Under the pieces are notes generated by a model. That model was given only the letters and a program-made list of their open reading frames with translations, had not been told where the DNA came from and did not search any database. Made by a program: the position numbers and the translations under genes. 61,615 nt of DNA from Synergistaceae bacterium UBA6101 (GTDB lineage: Bacteria; Synergistota; Synergistia; Synergistales; Synergistaceae): the NCBI GenBank assembly GCA_002428495.1, contig DIWR01000002.1, positions 1 through 61,615 on the forward strand, given 5' to 3'. Shown piece after piece: positions 51,914 through 59,606 of this stretch; the stretch's first letter is position 1; every line of letters begins with the position of its first letter.

Positions 51914-53590
51914 TTACCTCATCTGTTTGCCCCAGGAATCTTTTAAGGACACAGTAAGGTTGAATACTGGCTTTTCCGGCGTGCTGTCGTGATCTGCGCA
52001 GAAATATCCATGGCGCATAAACTGAAACTTGTCCATTGGCTTCGCATCAGCCAGAACAGGCTCGACCAACGCATCCTCAATAACGACGAGCGAATTGGGG
52101 TCGAGGTAATCTTTGTAGTCTTTGCCCTCTTCCATGTCACTCATGTTTTTAAGTGTAAAGAGATGACCATACAGATTTACCTTTGCTTTGACGGCCTCCC
52201 CTGCCCAGGCCCAATGGAGCGTACCTTTGATTTTTCTGCCGTCCGGCGCGTCTCCCCCGCGGCTGTCCATGTCAACAGTACAGCGAAGCTCTGTAACTTC
52301 ACCGCTCTCGTTCTTTATCACTTCTTTGCACTTTATGATATAAGCATATTTCAGTCGGACTTCCATGCCGGGAGCAAGGCGGAAAAAACCCTTCAGAGGC
52401 TCTTCCATGAAGTCTTCCCTTTCAATGTATATCTCTTTTCCGATGCGGACCTTCCTGCTTCCGGAATTTTCATCCTCGGGATTATTTTCTGCATCCAGCT
52501 CATCCACGAAACCCTCGGGCCAATTTTCAAGGACCACCTTAAGGGGACGCAAAACTGCCATGCCGCGCTGTGCCGTTCTGTTGAGCTGTTCCCTGAGGCA
52601 ATACTGCAGGAGTTCCACTTCTGCCATACTGTCAGCTTTTGCAACACCTATCTCTTTGCAGAAGCGCCTGATCGACTCAGGTGTGTACCCCCTGCGCCTG
52701 AAACCGCAAATGGTGGGCATCCTTGGGTCGTCCCAGCCTGAAACTATACCTGTCGTAACAAGCTCGAGAAGCTTGCGTTTGCTCATAAGCGTATATGTCA
52801 GATTCAAACGTGCAAATTCATACTGATGCGGGACATGCGGTACATCGACGTTCTCTATGAACCAGTCATAGAGTGGCCGGTGGTCCTGGAATTCCAGCGT
52901 GCAGATAGAGTGAGTTACTCCTTCTATTGCGTCTTCGTAGCCATGAGCGAAATCATACATAGGATAGACACACCACTTGTCTCCTGTCCGGTGGTGGCTT
53001 CTCTTCAGTATCCTGTATATAACAGGATCCCTCATGTTGAGGTTGTTGCTGGACATGTCTATCTTTGCCCGAAGCACTCTTGTGCCCTCTTCGAATTCTC
53101 CGGCCGTCATTCTTTTGAAGAGATCAAGGTTTTCCTCTGCGCTTCTTTTCCTGTATGGAGAATCCTCTCCCGGTTTTGTTAATGTGCCCCTCTTTTGCCT
53201 TATCTCTTCGGCGCTCTGGTCGTCAACATAAGCCTTGCCTGCATTGATCAGGTCGAGAGCCCACTGGTACAACTGATCGAAGTAATCAGAGGCATAGCAG
53301 AGGTTTGCCCATTCAAAACCGAGCCATTTTACATCGTTCATTATCGATTCTACGTACTCTGTTTCTTCCTTCGCAGGATTCGTGTCATCAAAACGAAGGT
53401 TGCACTTTCCGCCAAACTGTTTTGCAAGGCCAAAATTCAGGCATATCGACTTCGCGTGGCCTATGTGCAGGTAGCCGTTAGGCTCCGGCGGAAAACGGGT
53501 AACTACGCTCTCTGTAACACCGTTTTCAAGATCTTTCGTTATTATCTCTTCAAGAAAATTAAGATTCCTAGATCCTTCATCAAAAGCCAT
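51914..53590 (-). CDS. glnS: Glutaminyl-tRNA synthetase
   Basis: Charges tRNA-Gln directly. Class I signature RFPPEPNGYLHIGHAKSICLNF, LRFDDTNPAKE, LMSKRKL (KMSKR) and the two-barrel anticodon domain with EDFMEEPLKGFFRLAPGMEVRLKYAY. At 558 aa it is normal. Known distribution: GlnRS is patchy in bacteria and thought to be of eukaryotic origin; most bacteria use GatCAB. It is adjacent to gltX, and its tRNA (TTG) is encoded at 24.5 kb. Confidence 0.97.
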   Translation of the reverse strand: MAFDEGSRNLNFLEEIITKDLENGVTESVVTRFPPEPNGYLHIGHAKSICLNFGLAKQFGGKCNLRFDDTNPAKEETEYVESIMNDVKWLGFEWANLCYASDYFDQLYQWALDLINAGKAYVDDQSAEEIRQKRGTLTKPGEDSPYRKRSAEENLDLFKRMTAGEFEEGTRVLRAKIDMSSNNLNMRDPVIYRILKRSHHRTGDKWCVYPMYDFAHGYEDAIEGVTHSICTLEFQDHRPLYDWFIENVDVPHVPHQYEFARLNLTYTLMSKRKLLELVTTGIVSGWDDPRMPTICGFRRRGYTPESIRRFCKEIGVAKADSMAEVELLQYCLREQLNRTAQRGMAVLRPLKVVLENWPEGFVDELDAENNPEDENSGSRKVRIGKEIYIEREDFMEEPLKGFFRLAPGMEVRLKYAYIIKCKEVIKNESGEVTELRCTVDMDSRGGDAPDGRKIKGTLHWAWAGEAVKAKVNLYGHLFTLKNMSDMEEGKDYKDYLDPNSLVVIEDALVEPVLADAKPMDKFQFMRHGYFCADHDSTPEKPVFNLTVSLKDSWGKQMR

Positions 53591-53695
53591 TGATCATACC
53601 TCCAAGATCGCTTTCTATATTTCCGGATAAACATCTGTCAAAAGTTCAGTTTACCATTAGTTTATATCATATGCCATCACTACCGGCACAATTGT

Positions 53696-53942
53696 GAGAC
53701 TGACAAGCTATTGGCAAGCGCAGACAAACAATAACCCAACTATTGTTTATAAACATTACGAGCAATTGTTGAGCTGTTATAGGATATAAAAACCTTTAAA
53801 CCCAAGCCGCTTGTATCCCCGATACAGGCGCTCGGGGACGACGGAGATTTTAGTTCTTAGTATTAAGTTTCTTACAATTGCTTGCCTATCGCTTGCCAAC
53901 TGCTTGCCGGCCTTTTATCCGCCCCTACGACCGCTCAGCCAC
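53696..53942. repeat. Pseudo-palindromic intergenic element E9
   Basis: The left arm has GACAAGC and GGCAAGC words (53701-53720). The core at about 53810-53843 is the reverse orientation of CGTCGTCCCCGAG...CGGGGAT. The right arm has GCTTGCC words about 53879-53910 at 10-11 bp spacing, then the TATCCGCCCCTACGACCGCTCAGCC block also seen in E5. It lies between the glnS promoter region and the nuoH-like stop codon. Confidence 0.72.
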
Positions 53943-53945
53943 GTT

Positions 53946-54968
53946 TTAAAAAGCCGCTACTTCCATCGATATTTTTATGCCTTCATATACAACGAGAAGG
54001 GTCGCAACTGTGGTAAGTATTATACACAACCATGCTCTGGAATTTTTTATCGGAAGCATTTTTTCAAGCAGCTCCATTACTTTCCAGCAGAGCGTTACAC
54101 CAAAAACGCGCGTCACCAGGACCATTGTCCAGAAGGCTGCAAAATTGGCAGACTGTGCCCACCAGGAGATGCTGAAACCGGCGTTTAGCCCCTTGAAATA
54201 TCCCCAGGGGAAAAAAATATGTGTAACCAGAGCTACCGCCAGAAAAGCCCTGAATATCGACCAAAGCTGAAGCATTGACCTAGGAGCCCCGTTAAAGTCA
54301 GGGAGCTCGCAGTTTTCAAGCAATGAGCAGCCGGATCCGGCGTTGCTGTGAGGTATCTGACTGAATATCACAAATGTAAAAATAAGCGTCCCTGCCAGTG
54401 AAAAGGGAGCTGAAGGAGACATGTGCAGCGCCGTCGTGAAGACGTTCAGGCTGAATGGATCGCCCTGGGTCCCGTTAGCTGAATAATAAAAGGCTATTGA
54501 TATAAAAGCGGCAATCATGGGAATAATAAGTTTGACAAGCTCCCTTATCATTCTGTTAGCTGTGATCTGTGCATCAGTTGTACCCAGTGAGAATATCGCC
54601 AGTATTGCCAGTGTTTCAGAAAGAGCTGCAAACTGGAGTATCTGTATCAGATCTCCCCCGTTGTCCATTATCGGCAAAAAAGAAAAAAAAGGAATGCTTG
54701 CTGCAATTGGGATAAGTGCTGCAAGAGCAAAACATGGCAGGTATATTGAGAGCCTTATCACGGAAGCTTCAGGTAGGCTTATTGGTATAGTCATCGATTT
54801 GAATATGTCGCGAAGAGGGAGCAATGATACGATCATGCCCCTTCTGCTTAAACTCCTGCCGGAAAAATATGTGTGTATAGTCTCTGCAAAAAGGGCGATC
54901 ATCAATGTGACAAGCATCAGTACCCATGATGAAAAGTGCCCCAAAATATTGAATAATATGCGCTGCAT
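53946..54968 (-). CDS. NuoH/HyfC/EchB-like membrane subunit
   Basis: A 340-aa protein with about eight membrane segments. It resembles the NuoH/HyfC family: the loop after helix 1 (SGRSLSRRGMIVSLLPLRDIFKSM) aligns in form with the RxGPNRVGPxGLLQPxAD loop, and CELPDFNGAPRSML replaces the usual PFDLPEAExELV segment but keeps an acidic start. In complex I and group 4 hydrogenases this subunit links the soluble arm to the proton pump. No hydrogenase or NuoBCD genes are in the window. It is last in the cbiM operon, 3 nt after the previous gene. Confidence 0.7.
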   Translation of the reverse strand: MQRILFNILGHFSSWVLMLVTLMIALFAETIHTYFSGRSLSRRGMIVSLLPLRDIFKSMTIPISLPEASVIRLSIYLPCFALAALIPIAASIPFFSFLPIMDNGGDLIQILQFAALSETLAILAIFSLGTTDAQITANRMIRELVKLIIPMIAAFISIAFYYSANGTQGDPFSLNVFTTALHMSPSAPFSLAGTLIFTFVIFSQIPHSNAGSGCSLLENCELPDFNGAPRSMLQLWSIFRAFLAVALVTHIFFPWGYFKGLNAGFSISWWAQSANFAAFWTMVLVTRVFGVTLCWKVMELLEKMLPIKNSRAWLCIILTTVATLLVVYEGIKISMEVAAF

Positions 54969-54971
54969 TTC

Positions 54972-55289
54972 TTACTCGACCCCGCTTTTCGAAAAAAGTG
55001 CTACAGCAAAAAACAGGAAAAGCAAAACAATACACAAAATATGAGAAAAAGGAAAATCAAACCATGGCTGCATGATCCTGCTTCTAAGCGAACTAGCTGT
55101 CTGCCCGAAAAAACCCTCATCAATATCTCTTTCACATCCACGCATCATTTTCTTGCTTACGAGGCTCCCGCCGGTGTTCTTTTTGATAATGAACGTCAAA
55201 AGGCAAAAAACTCCTGCGGAGAGAAGGAAAATTTTTAACCAGGCAGAAAGATTCCATATAAAATATCCTGTTTCCAATGTCGATATCAT
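54972..55289 (-). CDS. Small two-helix membrane protein
   Basis: 105 aa with hydrophobic segments at about 16-36 and 82-101, separated by a charged loop (SKKMMRGCERDIDEGFFGQ). No family recognised. It sits between the antiporter-like and NuoH-like genes, overlapping the former by four bases (ATGA), so it is probably a structural part of the same complex. The position recalls small membrane subunits in Ech/Hyf clusters, but there is no direct sequence support. Confidence 0.65.
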   Translation of the reverse strand: MISTLETGYFIWNLSAWLKIFLLSAGVFCLLTFIIKKNTGGSLVSKKMMRGCERDIDEGFFGQTASSLRSRIMQPWFDFPFSHILCIVLLFLFFAVALFSKSGVE

Positions 55290-56893
55290 TCAGAAGCTCC
55301 TCCCTGATGGATAGCGTTGACCAGATGTCCCTTATTGAGGAGGGAATAGACAGACGGTGAGACCATAGAGTTGATAAAAAGCGAGGGAGTTGCTGTGGAA
55401 TAAAAGAGGAAAGCAAAAAGTATTATCAGCGGAACTATCACCTGGACATCGTTATTTCTTATATTTTCAAAGTTATCTGATGGCTTGCCAAACATCACTT
55501 TTGAGATGTAACGGATAGATATCAAAAGCATAAGCATGGAGGCTATCAGAAGAAATATCGTCAGGAGCGGTGTAATGTAACTCGAAGACCTGTATAGGAA
55601 CTGCTTTGAAGGAAAACCGACAAATGGCGGGAGTCCGGCGATCACACAGACTGCAAAGAAAAATGCAACACCTGAAATAGGTATCTTTCTAAAAAGTCCC
55701 TGCTGCTGCCACAATTCACCGTCAGCTGTCTTCTGCTTCAATGTGCAGCAAACAAACGAAAGGGTCGCTGAAACAGGAAGGAAAAGGATCCAAAGCGCGA
55801 CCATGCTCTCGATCGCCCCAAAACCATACTCTGCAGCAGCCTGAGCTGCGTATGTTCCGCTGATGCTTATTCCCATTGAGATGACCAGGAACCCTTTCAT
55901 AAACAGTTCTGCTGCCTCTGCAAACTTTACAGGATCTTTTTCATTCGCAGTCAGGATCAGGGATACAACAAGCAATATCAAACCAAGCATGATGAATAGA
56001 TTTGGGATCTTTCCCAGTCCCTGAATGGGACCGTACAGGGAAAATACGATCCTGAAAACCACAAAAAGTGCCGCCTGCGCCCGTATCGCAAAAAATACCC
56101 GTCTTGAACCATCGGTTACATATGAAGAAGACTTTACAAACATGAAAAAAAGCGGAACGACGAGAAATGCATAGGCAAATTTCTCATTCGTTCCCAGTTT
56201 TATCATCGTAGATAAAACGGCAATATTTGCTGTCTTATAACTATAATAAAGTAGCATTACTCCTGCCAGAAACATAAACAATGCTGTTGACCTCGAGAGG
56301 TAATACCAAAGAAGTTCTTTCACCTCTTCCTTTTTGGTCAATATCCCATGGAAAAGTCCTGATGCTCCGATCTGTGAGATAAGTATGAAAATGAAGAGCG
56401 AAAATAAGTCTCCTGAGTAAAAGATCCCCTGTATTCCTGCAAGTGTTGTGAGGAAAAAGCTGACCTTTGAAAGGCTGATCGTATCATTCTTGTCGGCCAT
56501 GGCAGCAAGTCCGGCAATAAAGGCTATGCAACCCATCAGAAAAGCAGACATCGCGCCAAAGACATCTACCTGAAGCACTGCCTTGATAAGAATCGGACTG
56601 TCAGGAGAGAGAGTTTGGGACCATCCTCCGCTGCTCAGGACAAATAGTTCCGTTCCGCCCTTTCCCATACTTGTCCATACTGACCATGTAAGAAAAAGAT
56701 TTGCAGTTAGAACGGCAAGAAAAAAGATCTTTAAAAACCTCAAATTAATTTCGCAGACACATTCTTCATATTTATGCCAGCATTTGATCCTTTTGTATAT
56801 ATAAAAACCAAGAGGAAGAAAAGCTGCGGCTAATGGCAGCAACAGACTTAATACGGGTAAAGGGATTACGGGTAAAGATCTGAACAGAAACAT
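55286..56893 (-). CDS. NuoL/M/N-type antiporter-like membrane subunit (divergent)
   Basis: 535 aa with about 14 membrane segments, in the proton-conducting transporter family (NuoN/HyfB/MrpD). Recognisable parts: GIFYSGDLFSLFIFILISQIGASGLF, matching the helix-5 region, and VCVIAGLPPFVGFPSKQFLYRS, matching the GLPPFxGFxxK block. The helix-5 Glu that is nearly invariant in pumping subunits appears to be Leu here, and the W-P-AHAEAP loop of helix 7 is lost, although a VK pair remains. AGGAG precedes ATG 56893. It lies 9 nt after cbiO. Confidence 0.75.
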   Translation of the reverse strand: MFLFRSLPVIPLPVLSLLLPLAAAFLPLGFYIYKRIKCWHKYEECVCEINLRFLKIFFLAVLTANLFLTWSVWTSMGKGGTELFVLSSGGWSQTLSPDSPILIKAVLQVDVFGAMSAFLMGCIAFIAGLAAMADKNDTISLSKVSFFLTTLAGIQGIFYSGDLFSLFIFILISQIGASGLFHGILTKKEEVKELLWYYLSRSTALFMFLAGVMLLYYSYKTANIAVLSTMIKLGTNEKFAYAFLVVPLFFMFVKSSSYVTDGSRRVFFAIRAQAALFVVFRIVFSLYGPIQGLGKIPNLFIMLGLILLVVSLILTANEKDPVKFAEAAELFMKGFLVISMGISISGTYAAQAAAEYGFGAIESMVALWILFLPVSATLSFVCCTLKQKTADGELWQQQGLFRKIPISGVAFFFAVCVIAGLPPFVGFPSKQFLYRSSSYITPLLTIFLLIASMLMLLISIRYISKVMFGKPSDNFENIRNNDVQVIVPLIILFAFLFYSTATPSLFINSMVSPSVYSLLNKGHLVNAIHQGGASE

Positions 56894-56902
56894 AATATTC
56901 TC

Positions 56903-57637
56903 CTAACTGAAACGGCTCGTAAGGCTGAGAGGTATTTCAAGTCCGCACGATGCCATAAACTCTCGATCTGTAAGAACTCCGGGTACCTTTCCATCACTTT
57001 CAATAGTCCCGTTTTTCATAATAACTACCCTTTGGCAGACGTCCATCACCATGTCCAGGTCATGCGTGGCAATGACAGCGGTATTTTTTGTCCTTCCTAT
57101 TATATTAATCAGTTCACGCCTGCTCTTAGGGTCCAAGCCTGAAGTCGGCTCGTCAAGCAGCAGAGTTTTGGGCCTCATTGCAAAAAGTCCTGCCAGTGCA
57201 GCAAGTGTTTTCTCACCGCCCGAGAGTTTCCATGGCGCCTTATTTGCAAGTGCCTCTATCCCGGTATCACGCAGCGCACTGTTAACTCTTAACGCCACTT
57301 CTTCCTCGGTCAGGCCTAAGTTTCGGGGGCCAAAAGCAACATCCTCCCACACAGTAGGGAGAAAAAGCTGATCGTCAGGATCCTGGAAGAGAATTCCCGT
57401 CTCACGCCTCATGATCATTAATTTCTGTTTGCTGAGTTTCTCTCCTTCATAAATTATCTTTCCGTGCAAAGGAGAGAGACAGCCCATCATCAGCATAAGA
57501 AGCGTCGATTTTCCGGAACCGTTCGCGCCCGCTATGCCCAGTATCTCTCCCTCATATACTGAAAAAGAAAGATCGTTCAGCGCTTTCGTTCCATCCGGGT
57601 AAGAATAGCAGATATTTTCGATTTCAAAAACCTTCAA
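56903..57637 (-). CDS. cbiO: Cobalt/nickel ECF transporter ATPase CbiO
   Basis: ABC ATPase with Walker A GANGSGKSTLL, Q-loop FQDPDDQLFLPTVWEDVAFGP, signature LSGGEKTLAALAG and Walker B LLLDEPTSGLDP. The DDQ after the Q-loop is typical of ECF ATPases. The frame opens at GTG 57646, but AGGG lies 8 nt before TTG 57637, giving about 244 aa. It overlaps cbiQ. Confidence 0.93.
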   Translation of the reverse strand: MKVFEIENICYSYPDGTKALNDLSFSVYEGEILGIAGANGSGKSTLLMLMMGCLSPLHGKIIYEGEKLSKQKLMIMRRETGILFQDPDDQLFLPTVWEDVAFGPRNLGLTEEEVALRVNSALRDTGIEALANKAPWKLSGGEKTLAALAGLFAMRPKTLLLDEPTSGLDPKSRRELINIIGRTKNTAVIATHDLDMVMDVCQRVVIMKNGTIESDGKVPGVLTDREFMASCGLEIPLSLTSRFS

Positions 57638-58419
57638 AATACACACCCTACTATCAGGTCGCCAATTAATACAGGCATATCAAATATTCGCACCATAGAA
57701 AAGAATAAGACCCAGGTCAAAACAAATATCAGGTCATGCACTGATATTCTGTTCTCTCTCCTATGTTTGTGGTAAAGCTGCCCGCCAAAACCTCTGCACA
57801 TAAGAGCGCTGTGGATCCTCTCCGATCTGCTGAGACATCGGAGCAGCAAGGGGCCGCAAATATTTCCGGCATTTGCAACTGTTATTTTACCACCCCTGAA
57901 AACCCTGGCTCTGACGATATTATGTGTTTCTTCGGCCAGAAGCCTGATATAACGCTGGAGAAGAAAGAATTGTGTGACAAGAACATCGGGAAGCCCAAGA
58001 GATGCGGCGGTCCTGCAAAGTCCGTCAAAGCCTGTTGCAGCTACCATTATAAGCGTAGCCGGAACGATCAGCAGAAACTTCAGGATCAAGGAGAAAAATG
58101 ATATCCATCCCATTGAGATCATAATGCCGAGATATTCTGTGCGTGTTGTGTCAAAAAATGGATTCCAAATGCCTATGAAAATAACGAAAGGCAAGACTGT
58201 CAGCATCTTCCTGAAAATATCCCTGCCGGATACGCGTGCAAAAGATCCAATAAAAATTGGATATGCGGCAAGCGGGAGCATCCTGAATGTCTGATAACGG
58301 TCAAAAGAAACAACTGCAACGGTGTAAACAAATGTTACAGCAAGAAGGACGAGAGGCGAAAAAAAAGGGCCTCTGCTTTCATCATATATCTCTGTCCTGT
58401 AAAGATCCTTCAGCCTCAC
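57634..58419 (-). CDS. cbiQ: ECF transporter transmembrane protein CbiQ
   Basis: T component coupling ATPase movement to the substrate-binding membrane protein. About five membrane segments are present. The coupling-helix motifs ARVFRGG and RSERIHSALMCRGFGG contain the A-R-G signature of the family. At 261 aa it is normal. It overlaps cbiM by four bases and cbiO slightly. Confidence 0.93.
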   Translation of the reverse strand: MRLKDLYRTEIYDESRGPFFSPLVLLAVTFVYTVAVVSFDRYQTFRMLPLAAYPIFIGSFARVSGRDIFRKMLTVLPFVIFIGIWNPFFDTTRTEYLGIMISMGWISFFSLILKFLLIVPATLIMVAATGFDGLCRTAASLGLPDVLVTQFFLLQRYIRLLAEETHNIVRARVFRGGKITVANAGNICGPLLLRCLSRSERIHSALMCRGFGGQLYHKHRRENRISVHDLIFVLTWVLFFSMVRIFDMPVLIGDLIVGCVF

Positions 58420-59408
58420 TGACGGCCATTTCTTTTTCTAAAGAACATTCCCAGGGCAAGTGCAATTGCCAGGGTAATAATACTTCCAACTACGCCTGAA
58501 ACTGTTGTGCCCATATTTTCGGAAGCTGCTTTATTTTTAAAGGCATAATCAGGCAATGGGGCAAACCGTTCATGGATCAAAGCTGAGAAAGAATGAGGCA
58601 GCGACCGCGGAGCCTCTATTTCCGCAGTACCTGCAACACCCTCTATCGACCATTCGAGTCCGTCGGGAGAAGAAGACGCGTAGAATGAGAAGAGTCCGCC
58701 GGTCATGAGGGCAAGCAGGGCAAAGACTGCTACCGCCCGCTTCATTTCCTTATGACGATTCTCAGTCTTCGACTCAGTCAGCACCCCAGGCATTTTTGAA
58801 TATACATAAATTACGGCCATCGCTGTAGCAAAACCCTCAACTGCACCTATTGCAAAGTGTATGAGAAGCATCAGAAGCATGAACATATTTAAAGGAAGAG
58901 AAGTGATCCCTGAAAACGCAGTCTGAAGAACGACAAAGAATGCTCCCATGATAAGGCCTGCTATTGAAGCGATCACCGCACCCCAGAATATTCCTTTGGT
59001 TCCGTCTATCCTCTCGGATAATTTTATATAAATAAATGGATAGGCAATAAAGCAGGGGAAAAATCCCATGTTGAAAATGTTGCACCCTAATGCCAGCAGT
59101 CCACCGTCCGCAAAGAAGAATGCCTGTACTGCCAGTATCGATACCATTGAAAGGAATGCCCGTTCGGGCCCCAGGAATATGGACAACAGCAGTCCTCCTC
59201 CTATGTGCCCGCTTGATCCGGTCCCAGGGATAGAAAAATTTATCATCTGTGATGCGAATACAAAGGCGGCAAGCACACCCATCAATGCAGTCTTGCCTGT
59301 ATCATCGCTTTTTTTCAATACGGCAGAACTTTTTGCTGTCAAATACGCGCTGACAACCCAAAAAACACCTCCAACGGCCGGAGAAACAAGTGCGTCAGCC
59401 ATGTGCAT
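58416..59408 (-). CDS. cbiM: Cobalt/nickel transporter substrate protein CbiM fused to a PDGLE domain
   Basis: S component for Ni/Co uptake. The N-terminus MHMADALVSPAVG supplies the metal-chelating Met1-His2 site, which requires exactly this start; AAGGAG lies upstream. The first 205 residues form the CbiM bundle, including GSSGHIGGGLLL. The rest (SSSPDGLEWSIEGV..., final helix) is the PDGLE/CbiN-like part, so the protein is NikMN-like. Whether Ni or Co is carried cannot be decided. It is first gene of the six-gene operon and divergent from the symporter gene. Confidence 0.93.
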   Translation of the reverse strand: MHMADALVSPAVGGVFWVVSAYLTAKSSAVLKKSDDTGKTALMGVLAAFVFASQMINFSIPGTGSSGHIGGGLLLSIFLGPERAFLSMVSILAVQAFFFADGGLLALGCNIFNMGFFPCFIAYPFIYIKLSERIDGTKGIFWGAVIASIAGLIMGAFFVVLQTAFSGITSLPLNMFMLLMLLIHFAIGAVEGFATAMAVIYVYSKMPGVLTESKTENRHKEMKRAVAVFALLALMTGGLFSFYASSSPDGLEWSIEGVAGTAEIEAPRSLPHSFSALIHERFAPLPDYAFKNKAASENMGTTVSGVVGSIITLAIALALGMFFRKRNGRQ

Positions 59409-59433
59409 AGTAAACAGCTCCTTTTATCCGAAG

Positions 59434-59439
59434 ATTATA
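59434..59439 (-). promoter_or_regulatory. Probable -10 of the cbiM operon promoter
   Basis: TATAAT on the minus strand about 25 nt upstream of the cbiM start, with no good -35. The 198-bp divergent gap (59409-59606) holds no cobalamin-riboswitch B12 box and no clear NikR dyad that I can see. Confidence 0.4.
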
Positions 59440-59529
59440 ACGGTCTTCAACAAATAAGAAAAGTTTCAGGCTCTTTAAATCATTTACGGTATTCAACTTG
59501 TTTATCTTTCTTTTATGTTAAAATTAACG

Positions 59530-59555
59530 TAAGAGATATAGGGCTGTATCTCTTA
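59530..59555 (+). promoter_or_regulatory. Hairpin in the symporter 5' leader
   Basis: Perfect 9-bp inverted repeat TAAGAGATA (59530-59538) / TATCTCTTA (59547-59555) with an 8-nt loop, just after a TAAAAT -10-like hexamer (59519-59524) and about 50 nt before the start codon. There is no T-tract, so it is not a terminator. It could be an mRNA structure or a repressor dyad. Confidence 0.45.
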
Positions 59556-59606
59556 AGGCCTTTGGATTCATTTCTATCAAACAATATTTCTTAAGGAGTG
59601 ATACGA

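Noticed and set aside
59409..59606. Cobalamin riboswitch upstream of cbiM
   Set aside because: The gap is short and I find no B12-box-like sequence or long-range pairing.
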